Part shown: piece by piece, positions 30,233 to 39,700 of the stretch
How the letters are laid out: every line of letters starts with the position of its first letter
How positions within the stretch are numbered: the stretch's first letter is position 1
Assembly (NCBI GenBank): GCA_964035575.1
Contig: OZ037860.1
Location: forward strand, 644,689-708,688
From: Rhynchopus sp. YZ270_cl-10
Taxonomy: Eukaryota; Euglenozoa; Diplonemea; Diplonemida; Diplonemidae
Reading direction: 5' to 3'
DNA length: 64,000 nucleotides
Made by a program: the position numbers and the translations under genes
Notes under the pieces: model-generated
The model's input: only the letters and a program-made list of their open reading frames with translations
The model's database searches: none
Told to the model about the DNA's origin: nothing

Positions 30233-31615
30233 TTATTCCTCCTGGTCGTGTGAGAAGGTGTCGAGGTTGTCTGTCACGACAATCTTCGAGTCCCATTCCG
30301 CCATCTTCCGCTCCATCTCCTCCTCGCTCAGTGCCGACCCGGCAACGCCCATCATGCCTTCCAGATCTTTCATATCTATTGGGGTGTGGCCAAGCTCCTG
30401 AACGGCATCGTCCTCTAGAGAGATGTCCTGTTTGTGGAATTTGTGTCCCGCTTTCTCTTTTAGCAAAATTGAAATAGATGTGATGCATTGGATAAAGGTG
30501 TTTAGAATATTGAATCGGATGGGGTTTTTCCACCCGCCATCTCCTGAGAATAAAGTGAAGTTGATAGTACAAACGCCTCTGGGACGCAGGCACTGAATAA
30601 AAGGCATACCTCGAGCTTCCGTTTTCTATTAAAGTCTCCTGTTACAACGCTGCCGCTGAAGGTGTCGGCGGTGGGTCCCATGCTGCTTGCAGCATCGCTG
30701 AATACTGCAAAGAGTTTGTCAAGCAGGGTAAGGCATTCTTCAGGGTCAACCGGGGCAATGCGGATATCATTGGTGTTCGTGTGGTTCTCTTTTCCATCCT
30801 CCGCAGGCTCCCCTTCGAGCTCTCTGTCCACAAGACAATAAATGTGCGGACAGTGAAATGCATTTGCGTCGACACACACCGCATGCATGCACAGATCCTC
30901 CCAGGCGATGCCATAGCCTACCCCTGTCGAGAGCCCTCCATTTGCACCCTCAGGCACCCACCTGCATCGTGTGCTTGAAATATACAACGCCCCGCTCCCT
31001 ACTTTGTTTGTCCCAAAATACAGATCCAAACCTTTCCATTTCCTGCAGAGGAAGAGGAGGGGGGAAAGGGGGGTTTTTGATAAATAAATATTTTTTTTTG
31101 AATAGATAAAAGCAATAAATTACTTTTTATTTAAAACAAAAGGCACTCCGTATCCAAAACAGGGGGGAAAGGGGGGGAGGGTTATATTCATATACTTCCA
31201 GTTCACAGAATTGAAAGTATTTGAGAGGGTCAACACAATGCACCCGTTCTTATCTTGAGAAAAGTTTATAAGATGAACCTAAGCCTTAGTCACATTGATC
31301 ATATTCGTTATCGCAGAGCAACAGCTGCGCTGGTTTCCACAAGCTTTGTTGTCTTTTCCCCAACCGGAGTGAAAAATAGTAACTCTGATAAGGTAAGTAA
31401 AAGGAAAGGTTTTTTCGTTGATAGCTCAATTACCCTGTTGGAGGGGGGGGGTGATTGGCGACAGTATCTGAGGAATTATTCCTCCTTTACGCTTTGTAGG
31501 TATTTAAAAAAAAAAGCTTGGGGGGAAAATGGAGAGGGGGGGGTTTAACATACCCGAGCAATTTTTCACCGCTGTCAAGACAAGGCTCGCGTTCATCGCA
31601 TTTAAATGGTTCCAT
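30233..31615 (-). CDS. pICln (methylosome subunit, CLNS1A-like), 3 exons, 229 aa
   Basis: Exons 31615-31554 (62 bases), 31042-30610, 30427-30233. Phases are 2 and 0; the introns are GTATGT..CTCTGCAG and GTATGC..CAAACAG. The short first exon supplies MEPFKCDEREPCLDSGEKLL, which precedes the family region LYFGTNKVGSGALYISSTRCRW (compare LNGKxLGxGTLYIAESRLSW in animal pICln). A PH-like beta core follows: YGIAWEDLCMHAVCVD, FHCPHIYCLVD, IRIAPVDPEECLTLLDKLFAVFS. The acidic C-terminus ends SHDQEE. pICln works with PRMT5 as an Sm-protein chaperone in snRNP assembly, consistent with an intron-rich genome. Intron 1 has a family A hairpin, intron 2 a family B hairpin. Confidence 0.88.
30557..30596 (-). 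repeat. Family B hairpin in pICln intron 2
   Basis: Sense strand AGTGCCTGCGTCCCAGAGG then CGTTTGTACTATCAACTTC. Differs by one base over about 42 from the copy in the MTAP intron at 58374-58414. Confidence 0.85.
31261..31296 (-). repeat. Family A hairpin in pICln intron 1, loop deleted
   Basis: Sense strand AATGTGACTAAGGCTTAGGT then TCATCTTATAAACTTT. The whole loop and part of the inner stem are missing. The outer stem and TATAAACTTT tail are intact. Confidence 0.75.
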
Positions 31616-32107
31616 TTAAAAAAAATGTCTTGTGTCTTCCTGTGGGATGAGATTGTTTGATTGTTTTTTGAAATTTTGCACCAAAATGTGTAAAAAATGT
31701 GGGGGCTTTTTTTGTTGTTTAAATCCGTCTTTTTTTAAATTGAAAAAAAAAGGGGAAGAAATGGAAAATAAAATAGATCGGCAGGAGGGCAGGGTTTTTT
31801 TTTTTTTTGTTTTTTGTTTTTTTTCCTCGTTAGTTAAAACCCTCACCGCCATCATCACCTCCACCACCCCCTCCCCCTTTTTTTAGTGGTCAGAGAATCC
31901 CACCCAAAGCCCCAGAAAACCCCGGAAAAATTTGCAAAAATAAAATAAAAAGATACACTTCCCCCCCTGAGCCCCCCCCTCTTCTCCCGCTCCGTTCATT
32001 CAATTATTTTCATAATTCATAGCTGTGGGGGCTTTTTCCTTCTCTCGCTGATTGTCTCAAAAAAAAAGAAATTTTGTAAGATGAATACGATGTACATACA
32101 CATCATA
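31616..32107. other. Intergenic, T-rich
   Basis: About 490 bases upstream of pICln with T and A runs. A family A-like hairpin (GATGTGTATGTACATC..) lies at 32075-32107, adjoining the foldback element. No gene seen. Confidence 0.5.
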
Positions 32108-33175
32108 CCCTCATAGTATAAATTATGTTATTGTTACAAATAAATTATTTCGGCGATTTTTATTTTTTTTATAACATTTTTGCATTTTGTTACTTTTTTC
32201 ATTTTTTGGATTTTATTTTTTTGTAACATTTTGTTACGCCGCAGGCGTAACAAAAATGTTACTGGGGGGGCTAATAAAGCATACAGCGCGGAAACCCATG
32301 GTGTAAAAATATAGCTTTTTACACAGAGTCACTCTACGAACCCTTTTTTGCGGAGCAAAAAAGGGAAAATGGCGCCGCAGGCAAAAAAAAAATTGAGGTA
32401 CAGCCTGGATGGTGTGGTCAGCAACCCAGTTCCCTATGGTACTCCCGTGCTTCAACCATGGGCTTTTTATTTTTTCGTTGTGGTGTGTTCCGGGGTATGG
32501 GATTTTACACATCTTCACACATCTTCACAACTCTTCACAACTTTTCACAAATTTTCACAAATTTTCACAACATAATTTTGGCCATATTTTTGTGAAGAAT
32601 TGTGAAGAGTTGTGAATAGTTGTGAAAAGTTGTGAAGAGTTGTGAATTGAAATGAAAATTTGGATGAAAAAAACACAGACGTTGTGAATATTTGTGAAGA
32701 GTTGTGAACAGTTGTGAAGAGTTGTGAATTGGAGAAAAAAAGGGGGGGTTTTCCCAATTCACAACTCTTCACAACTCTTCACATCTCTTCACAACTGTTC
32801 ACAACTCTTCACAAATATTCACAACGTCTGTGTTTTTTTCATCCAAATTTTCATTTCAATTCACAACTCTTCACAACTTTTCACAACTATTCACAACTCT
32901 TCACAATTCTTCACAAAAATATGGCCAAAATTATGTTGTGAAAATTTGTGAAAATTTGTGAAAATTTGTGAAAAGTTGTGAAGAGTTGTGAAGATGTGTG
33001 AAGATGTGTAAAATCCCATACCCCGGAACACACCACGTTGTAACATTTGTTACTTTTTGCCCAACTGCAAAAAAACGAATAAAACATTTTATTAAATTGT
33101 TACAAAAAAAATGTTACTTTTGGGTCATTTTTTTATTAATTTATTTTTGAAAAAACATTATTTTTACTATGAGGG
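32108..33175. mobile_element. TA-flanked foldback element (Tc1/mariner-type MITE), 1068 bp
   Basis: The ends are inverted repeats: CCCTCATAGTATAAATTATG on the left and its near-perfect complement on the right, both directly flanked by TA. TA target duplication is the hallmark of Tc1/mariner elements. The interior is a giant palindrome: arms of roughly 250-280 bases from about 32480 to 33035, built of TTCACAACTC-type 8-9-base units and bounded by GTGGTGTGTTCCGGGGTATG. No transposase is present, so the element is non-autonomous. Arm identity is very high, suggesting recent origin or copying between arms. Confidence 0.85.
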
Positions 33176-33671
33176 TAATACAAATCGATATTGCGCTGAG
33201 AACGACGGTTTTTGCAGGTTGCATGCACCCCACTGAAACCGTCATCTTTTTTGTTTTGTTTTGTTTTGTTTGATAGCGTGCCATGTCTTTCACTGTATTG
33301 TTTTTTTTAGTGTTCAATGTTCTCCATTGAATATTCGCTACAAGATCTGCACATCACGCTCCAGAGAGGTTCATATCAATATTCTCTGTTGCTCTGACAA
33401 AGGCAGTGTGGCTGCGCATATTGTCCTTATTGGGCTAGCAGCGAACTGGTCCCCGGTTGATGCCGTTCTTTTTTTACTCAACATCAAGGACACGAATACC
33501 CCTGATATAATAAAAATACAGCCACTGTGAGGATGCATTTCCTGATAACGTCCATTTCCCTCCCCTCCCCCCCCTCCAACTACGTTCGAACGGCTGTTGC
33601 TTCTTGACTCTCTCTCTCTCTCTTTTTTCTTTTATTCTATCACTTTTTATTTAAAATTTATCCATAGCTAG
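33176..33671. other. Intergenic, with a possible plus-strand exon
   Basis: Between two foldback elements. A plus-strand stretch at about 33310-33530 follows an acceptor-like TTTTTTTTAG and encodes about 70 coding-like residues ending NTPDIIKIQPL and a stop. No partner exon was found; it could be a piece of an element. Confidence 0.3.
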
Positions 33672-34131
33672 AGAATGCGCATCATGCGCATGATGCGCAT
33701 AATGCGCATAATTGTGTTATGCGCATATTTTTTGTGTTTTTTTTTTATGTCATGCGCATACAAAAAAACAAAAGTGGATGCGCATATTTTTTTGTGTTTT
33801 TCTTCATGCGCATGTCTTTTTGTGTTTTTTTGGTATGCGCATCACACATATGTGTGATGCGCATACCAAAAAAACACAAAAAAACACAAAAAGACATGCG
33901 CATGAAGAAAAACACAAAAAATATGCGCATCCACTTTTGTTTTTTTGTATGCGCATGACATAAAAAAAAACACAAAACATGCGCATCAAGAAAAACACAA
34001 AAAAATATGCGCATGTTGTTTTGTTTTTTTGTATGCGCATGAAGAAAAAAACACAAAAATCATGCGCATCAAAAAAAACACAAAATATATGCGCATGTTT
34101 TTTTACACAATTTGCGCATGATGCGCATTCT
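33672..34131. repeat. Foldback repeat built of ATGCGCAT units, 460 bp
   Basis: A long inverted repeat centred near 33851, bounded by AGAATGCGCATCATGCGCA on the left and its complement on the right. The self-complementary 8-mer ATGCGCAT recurs about 20 times, separated by A-rich or T-rich spacers (ACAAAAAAACAC-like), so the two arms can pair over most of their length. No coding capacity; the predicted 8-mer repeats only give low-complexity frames. Confidence 0.85.
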
Positions 34132-34200
34132 ATATCTATGATTTATCCACATTGTATGTGTCTTTATGCTATTATATTTTGCTTCCGTCTTTTTTTCTTT

Positions 34201-34260
34201 TTTTTTTTTTTGAAAAATTGTTGGAATAGTGTAGTTGCCACATGTGCAAGCTCCACTGTC
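34201..34260 (-). repeat. Family D repeat with A-tail
   Basis: Sense strand GACAGTGGAGCTTGCACATG, TGGCAACTACACTATTCC, AACAATTTTTCA and an A run. The GTGGAG head is shared with family C, and the CAACTACACTA core with the RRP15-intron copy. Confidence 0.7.
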
Positions 34261-34532
34261 CCTAAAGACTTAAAAGACTCATTCACTTTTTAAATCGACC
34301 ATCACTTCAAACCTACTAGGAAAAAAAGATCTCCCCTAGCTTAGGGTACATACCCCAACGTTTTTTCTTCTTCTTCGCAAAGTGTTTTTTTTCTTCTTCT
34401 TCTTAAAAATCAATGAAGCTACCTCGCGTATTTCGAAAAAAAGGAAGAAAAAAAAAACTTTCTAGGGAAGCTCGGACCCTGTTCCCTCTCTCTCTCTCAC
34501 TCTTCTTCTCTTTTGTCTTAATGTCGGTTTTT

Positions 34533-34590
34533 GTTTTTTTGAAAACTTGGTTGTATTAGTGTAGCCACCCTAGAGTGTGCTCCACTATAT
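34533..34590 (-). repeat. Family C repeat with A-tail
   Basis: Sense strand ATAGTGGAGCACACTCTAGG, GTGGCTACACTAATACAACC, AAGTTTTCA and an A run. Best-preserved C copy together with 10572-10634. Confidence 0.75.
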
Positions 34591-34887
34591 TTTTTTTTTC
34601 TCTTGAGCTATTCGCTCCTTTTTTTAACGTTATTTTTTTTCTTCTTCTTTACGTTACGCTCGAAACCCCGCACTTCATTTTTTTTTTTTTTTTTTGAAAA
34701 AAGAGTGAGGTAGACGAGCGGGAATGGGGGTGGGAATGTGAGGGGGAGGGAGAGGGAGGGGAGAAACCTTGCAAAAAAAAAAAAATGAAAACAAAAAAAA
34801 AATGAAATGCGTGAAGCACACAAAAAAAAAAAAAAAGAAAAATAATAATAAGGTTGTCACCCTTTTATTGATGGAAAAAAAAAAAGG

Positions 34888-34922
34888 AAAGATGACCCTA
34901 AGCCTCATACGCTTGGTCATCT
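34888..34922 (-). repeat. Family A hairpin
   Basis: Sense strand AGATGACCAAGCGTATGAGGCTTAGGGTCATCT in two parts: outer AGATGACC/GGGTCATCT, inner AAGC/GCTT, loop gtATGAG. The outer stem has grown while the loop diverged. Confidence 0.7.
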
Positions 34923-35097
34923 AAAAAAGGCCGGCAATAAACACGTTGTTTTCTTAATCTGGCGGGGGAGGAGTGGAGATGGAAGAGGGAAGGAAAACCC
35001 AATGACATGATGGCATTTTTTGTTACCTCTTTCGGATTGCTTTACTTACGCTACGTTGCAGGTGGTCTGGAGAAGACTAGATTTTCAATAAAAAAGA

Positions 35098-35137
35098 GAA
35101 GTTGAAAGTGCAAACGCCTCACCGTATCATCGGCAAT
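35098..35137 (-). repeat. Family B repeat, stem partly lost
   Basis: Sense strand keeps GAGGCGTTTGCACTTTCAAC exactly, while the 5' arm (TTGCCGATGATACG) has diverged. Intergenic. Confidence 0.6.
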
Positions 35138-35200
35138 AAAAAAAAATGATTTTTTCTTGTATTCTGCCTTTTTTTCCCTTGGTTTTTTTGACAAGGAAAC

Positions 35201-35238
35201 AAAGATGAATGTGTCTCTGTCTCTCGTACACATCTTTA
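35201..35238 (-). repeat. Family A hairpin with compensatory stem
   Basis: Sense strand AAGATGTGT, ACGAGAGACAGAG, ACACATTCATCTT. The loop ACGAGAG is kept and the inner stem is now GTGT/ACAC. Confidence 0.7.
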
Positions 35239-35466
35239 CTATCGTTATTGCGCTGGGAAAACACTGGGTTTTTGAAAAAAACACAGTGTAATAATGTATC
35301 AGAATGGCTTGATTTTAGCATTTCATTCACACAAAATGAAGCAGCAAAAAAAAAAGAAGGAAAATGAAAAGATAAGTGAACCTCTCCCGTGGACACACAT
35401 CTAGGGCTTCATACAAATAGGCTGCAAGGTTTCATATTAAAAAAAAAGGGGGGGAAGAGAGAGAGA

Positions 35467-35499
35467 GAAGTTGAAAGGGCACAAAACGTCCCACCGTAC
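35467..35499 (-). repeat. Family B repeat, fragment
   Basis: Sense strand GGTGGGACGTTTTGTGCCC then TTTCAACTTC. It matches only the 3' half of the family. Confidence 0.45.
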
Positions 35500-36607
35500 A
35501 AAAAAAAAACCCCCCCCCCCGGCGGAACGTAATCCTCTACGGTTTTATCAAACCATCAGAGAGCACTTCACTGGAAAATCTTAATATGGGGGAGGGGAGT
35601 GATTGGGGGGGGAATGGGATGGGGTGGGGGCAAGGGTATGTAGATTGTTTTTTTTTTGTTTTTTTTTTTTGCTTTTTTGTCTCCCCCCCCCCAGCGCAAA
35701 ACTCTTCCACACAGACACGTTAGGTAGCTTCAACAAAAACCCCCCCATTTTTTGCTCTTTTTTTTCCTTTCAAAGCATTCTTATAATAGCAGATAGATAC
35801 CTCTCAATCCGTCTCTCTCTTTTTTTCTTCTCACCCTTTTTTTTTTCCTTTTTGATAATTTTTTTTTGGATGAGTAAGCACCTGCCCGCAGCAGCATGCA
35901 TTGCACAAGGTATCGTCTTTTTTAAAAGGCTCCTCTGAACCTGTTCTCCTCCCCTTTTGCAAACAGTGAAAGGTGGTCATGTCTACATCCTAAGGATACA
36001 TAGGTATGAAAAAAAAACAAGGTTTTCAGCAAATCACACATTAGTAAGCGAAACGTTTTGGAGCGAAAAAAAAAAAAAAAAAAAAAACCACAAAAATTGG
36101 GGGTGTCTTTTTTCGCCTAGTTTTTGCTCTCTTTTTTTCTGCCTAGTTTTCTTCACCTCGTTGAGGGACTGGTAGCTATTCCGCTTCTTGTAAACCGGTG
36201 TTACATTCGGTGCATTACCACAGTGTAAAAGTCTTTTTCATTTTATTTTCATTTGGTCTAAAGGGCGAAAGCATGGCGAAAAACTAAGCGAAAACTGATT
36301 TCGCTTACGATGTATGACGATGTATAACAAAGAAAACTTTAAAACGATGAATGGATAAATAAAAAAGAACTGATTATTATGCTAGGCAGCATAGAACCAA
36401 GTTTCAAAAGATAAAAAAAAACAGCAATCGATGCAATTTACCCATCAACAGAATTCTCTTTGTTTGCTACCTTTAAAAAAAACGACCTCGTCTTCAAATT
36501 AATCTGTTTGCTATTCAAACTATAGTGGGAGGGAGTAGGGGGGAGGGGAAGGGAAGGGAAGGGAAGGGAATCATATTGGTAGGAAAATGGGGCAGTTTTT
36601 TGTTTGC

Positions 36608-36712
36608 GTCGACCATTGCCTAAGGACCCGCTTGGGGAACCTAGGGTCTCTACTCAATGTTGGTCCAAGCCTTTTGTACTACGGAAGGTATAGACGTCAG
36701 TCGTCCTGAACT
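36608..36712. ncRNA. Possible small structured RNA downstream of CNOT1
   Basis: Balanced-composition island in A/T-rich DNA. Nested pairing: GACCATTG with CAATGTTGGTC enclosing AGGACCC/GGGTCT, followed by CCTT..GAAGG and GACGTCAGTCGTC. No known family recognised. It may be part of the CNOT1 3' untranslated region. Confidence 0.25.
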
Positions 36713-36774
36713 ATTTCTTTTTTGTTTTTTTGCCCACTTTCCCTTTTTTTTTTTCAGTTTTTCTTCTTCTGCTT

Positions 36775-39700
36775 CTAGCTCTTTCCTCCCAGGCTGAAGC
36801 AGGTCATAAGGAGCTTCTCGATGTCCCGCGACGAGTGAATGAAACGCTTCTCACGGAATTTGTAGCTGTTATTGGGATGTTTTTTTTAAATTTGAATACT
36901 TGGTTGGTATTAGTGTAGACCGATTGAGGGGGTTTGCTTTTTATGCAGTTGTAACTTTTTTTGAGTTATTTCTGGTAATGTTCATCCGAGGATGAACTCC
37001 ACTATTTATTTTGTTTTTTTTTTGATAAAATGTTGGAGTTGCCTCCGTTGTGTTGCCACAGTTGTGCAATCTCCACTTCTTATCAAATTAAGCACATCAA
37101 TCTCCTGTAGGGTCATCTCCCCCGATTGGTAGCAAAAAGAAGAATACATACATTGGGTTCTTCACGAGCTCGATGAAGGTGATGAGGAGACCCCAGGGGT
37201 GGGGGCGGTTGACGATGAGTCTCTCGAGGAGGACTCTGGTGATCTGCTCCTGCATGGCCTCCTGGTTGGGGAGGTCCTCGAGGAAGAGGTGCAGGATCAC
37301 GCAGCTGAAGTAGTGAGTGTGGTTGTTCGGGAACCTCAGCTGGTTTGTGAGTGCGCCGATGAAGTAGTACCGTCCAACGGGCTCGAGCTGCGCAAGCTCC
37401 TTGAAGAGTGCCATGGCAGGCGAGTTCGCAAGGAAGTTCTCGCCCTCGTGCGGCTTGCTCACAGCGTCAATACCAACGTGCAGCACAATCGCGTGGATGA
37501 GCTGCGTGTTGTAAGGGCACCCCGTCTCCTCAGGCTTCTTCGCTCTCAAGCGCTCGTTCAGTGACGACAAAAACCCAGCCGGCTCCTGTCCCCTCAAGAA
37601 GTCGTCGAGGTCAAACAGCGACACCGCAGACCCGTTCTCCAGCGCCTCCTTGTACTTCGAGAGGATGACCGGAGGCTCTGCAATCTCAGGCAGTCTGTCG
37701 ACCTTCAGGTTCGGGGAGAAAGGGTCGGGCAGCTTCATCTGTCTAGGGAACGACGAGAGGATCACGTTGCGCATCTGGATGCAGATCGGCGGGAGCACGT
37801 CGCAGAACGAGAAGTGGTAGTTGCAGAGGAACTCGGGGAAGTCGTGGAGGAGGACAAGCAGGACCTTGAGGGTGCCCTTGTACAGCTGGCGCATGGGCTC
37901 GGTGGGGCGTGCGGTGCGCATCCAGGGCTCGAGGAACTTGAGCATGTCGAGCAGGAGTCTCTCGAAGTGTGGCCAACCCTCCTGGTTCTTGTACAGCAGC
38001 TTCGGCATGAAGATGCGGTGGCACAGCAGCTCAAGCCATGCAAAGGCAAACCCTGGCAGGCGCAGTGGCGAGAGCTGGTGAAGCTGGTTCGCGAAGAGCA
38101 CGAGGATCTCGGTGTTGTGGCTGGAGTCTGCGTCCTGCGGTGTGTTGAGGGCAAGGAGAAGGCTTGAGAAGAAGCGGAAGTACGGCTGCTGCTTGAACTC
38201 TTCCTGTGCGTGCTGGCCCTCGCCCAGGGTGACTTGGTGTGCCTCCGTGCGGTTGAAGTGGTAGTCGTGGTTGTTGATGAGCACCTTCGAGACCACGGAG
38301 AGCACTTTGTTCACAAGCGCCACCTCCGCGGCAGCGGTCTTCACGTCGTCCTTCTTCTCCTCGCCGTCTTTGCGGTTGCCGCCGTTCGTCCATGCGCAGC
38401 ACTGTGGTTGTGTTGTGATGAGTTAAGAGGGCGCTCTGACGAGCAGGAACAGAGGGCCAAAAAAGATAACAACTGCTGTACGCGGCAGTGCCATACCTTA
38501 ATGAGAAGCACAATCAAATCACAGAAAGCATCAACCGACTGGTACAGCTGTGCGTTCTGCGACGCAGTGGAGGCCTGGCGCTTTCCGTTGTCGTCCCTGA
38601 AAGAAAGTGTTGTGTGGTGTTGTGCGACGTAAAAAGCATACTTCTGGATTCTCTTCAACTCGCTGCAGTAGTCCTCAACGCTAATCTCCGTCAGGAGTGC
38701 GAAGAACTTGTCCAGCATGTAGTCCGCCTTCAGGAGGCCTGCCTGCTGCAACTTAGCTACATAGAGTCTCTGGTCACTGCCCTCGCTCTGTGTGAATAGG
38801 TGGTGTTTTCCCCAATATAACAGCGAACATACCTGCTGCTTCCTGCTGGAGCAGATGCTGATCCAGTCGTTGAGGAGCTGGAAGACCTTCTCTCTGGTGT
38901 CGGCACCGCGGCTGGCGACGAGGGAGGGGATCTTGACGATGGGTTGCTGCAGGCCCTTCACGTCCTCTGCCCTGTCGGCAACCAGTGGATGCACGAGCGA
39001 CGCTGCGGAGGAAGTCGGTGTCGTTGCGGTGGGTGTGGCTGGGCCCGAGGAAGGGATGGGCGCAGACTTGGACGGGCTCACGGGCTGCTCCTGTGGTGCC
39101 TGCGGCTGCTGCTGCTGCAGGCCCTGCGGCTGCAGTGGCGTCTGCGGCGACTGCGGGGTGGTCTGCTGCTGCTGCTGCAGCTCACGCGCCGCACGCGCAA
39201 TCTTCTCCAACGCATCAAGCGTAGACTTGAGGTCCTTCTGCGAGGTAAGCTTCTCGTCCACGAGACACTTCTGCACAATGCTTCCCGCAAACTCAACAAC
39301 ATGGCGTACATGCGCCTCCCCCTCGCCCACAGTCAGCGCCTGCGTCAGGTGTTTGTTGAACTCCGCCACATCAATAAGACGGAGACGGATGAAGTTGACG
39401 GCAATGTCCTTGTTGTGCCACTTCTTCTCGTGGTTGATGAAGAGGCGGGTCAGCTCCTCGACGATCTTGTCTGTGTTCTTGTCGCGCGCGCTCTGGAGGA
39501 TGAAGAGACAGACCTCGTTGATGAGCATGACCACGTAGAGGTTCTGGTTTGCGTGCTGGTTCTTCTGCTCCTGCGCGAGTCTGTCGCTGTACATGAAGAC
39601 TTTGTTGAAGATGTGCCTCGCGAAGGGGATGGCGGTGTCCTCCTTGATGAGGCCGGGCATGCTGCAGAGGAGCTTCTTGATCTTCTCGTGCTCTCTGCTT

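Larger units (their letters stand above)
34132..36774. other. 2.6-kb intergenic region downstream of CNOT1, dense in short repeats
   Basis: Family D at 34201, C at 34533, A at 34888 and 35201, a diverged A near 35370, B at 35098 and 35467. It also has a possible structured RNA near 36608-36712. The rest is A/T runs and G-rich tracts (GGGAA repeats at about 36545). No protein gene seen. Confidence 0.6.

Noticed and set aside
32348-32951. Frames reading FTTLHNSSQLFTTFH
   Set aside because: Translation of the TTCACAACTC palindrome in the foldback element, not a gene.
33675-34056. Frames reading MRIFFCVF and similar
   Set aside because: Translation of the ATGCGCAT foldback with A/T spacers; low complexity on both strands.
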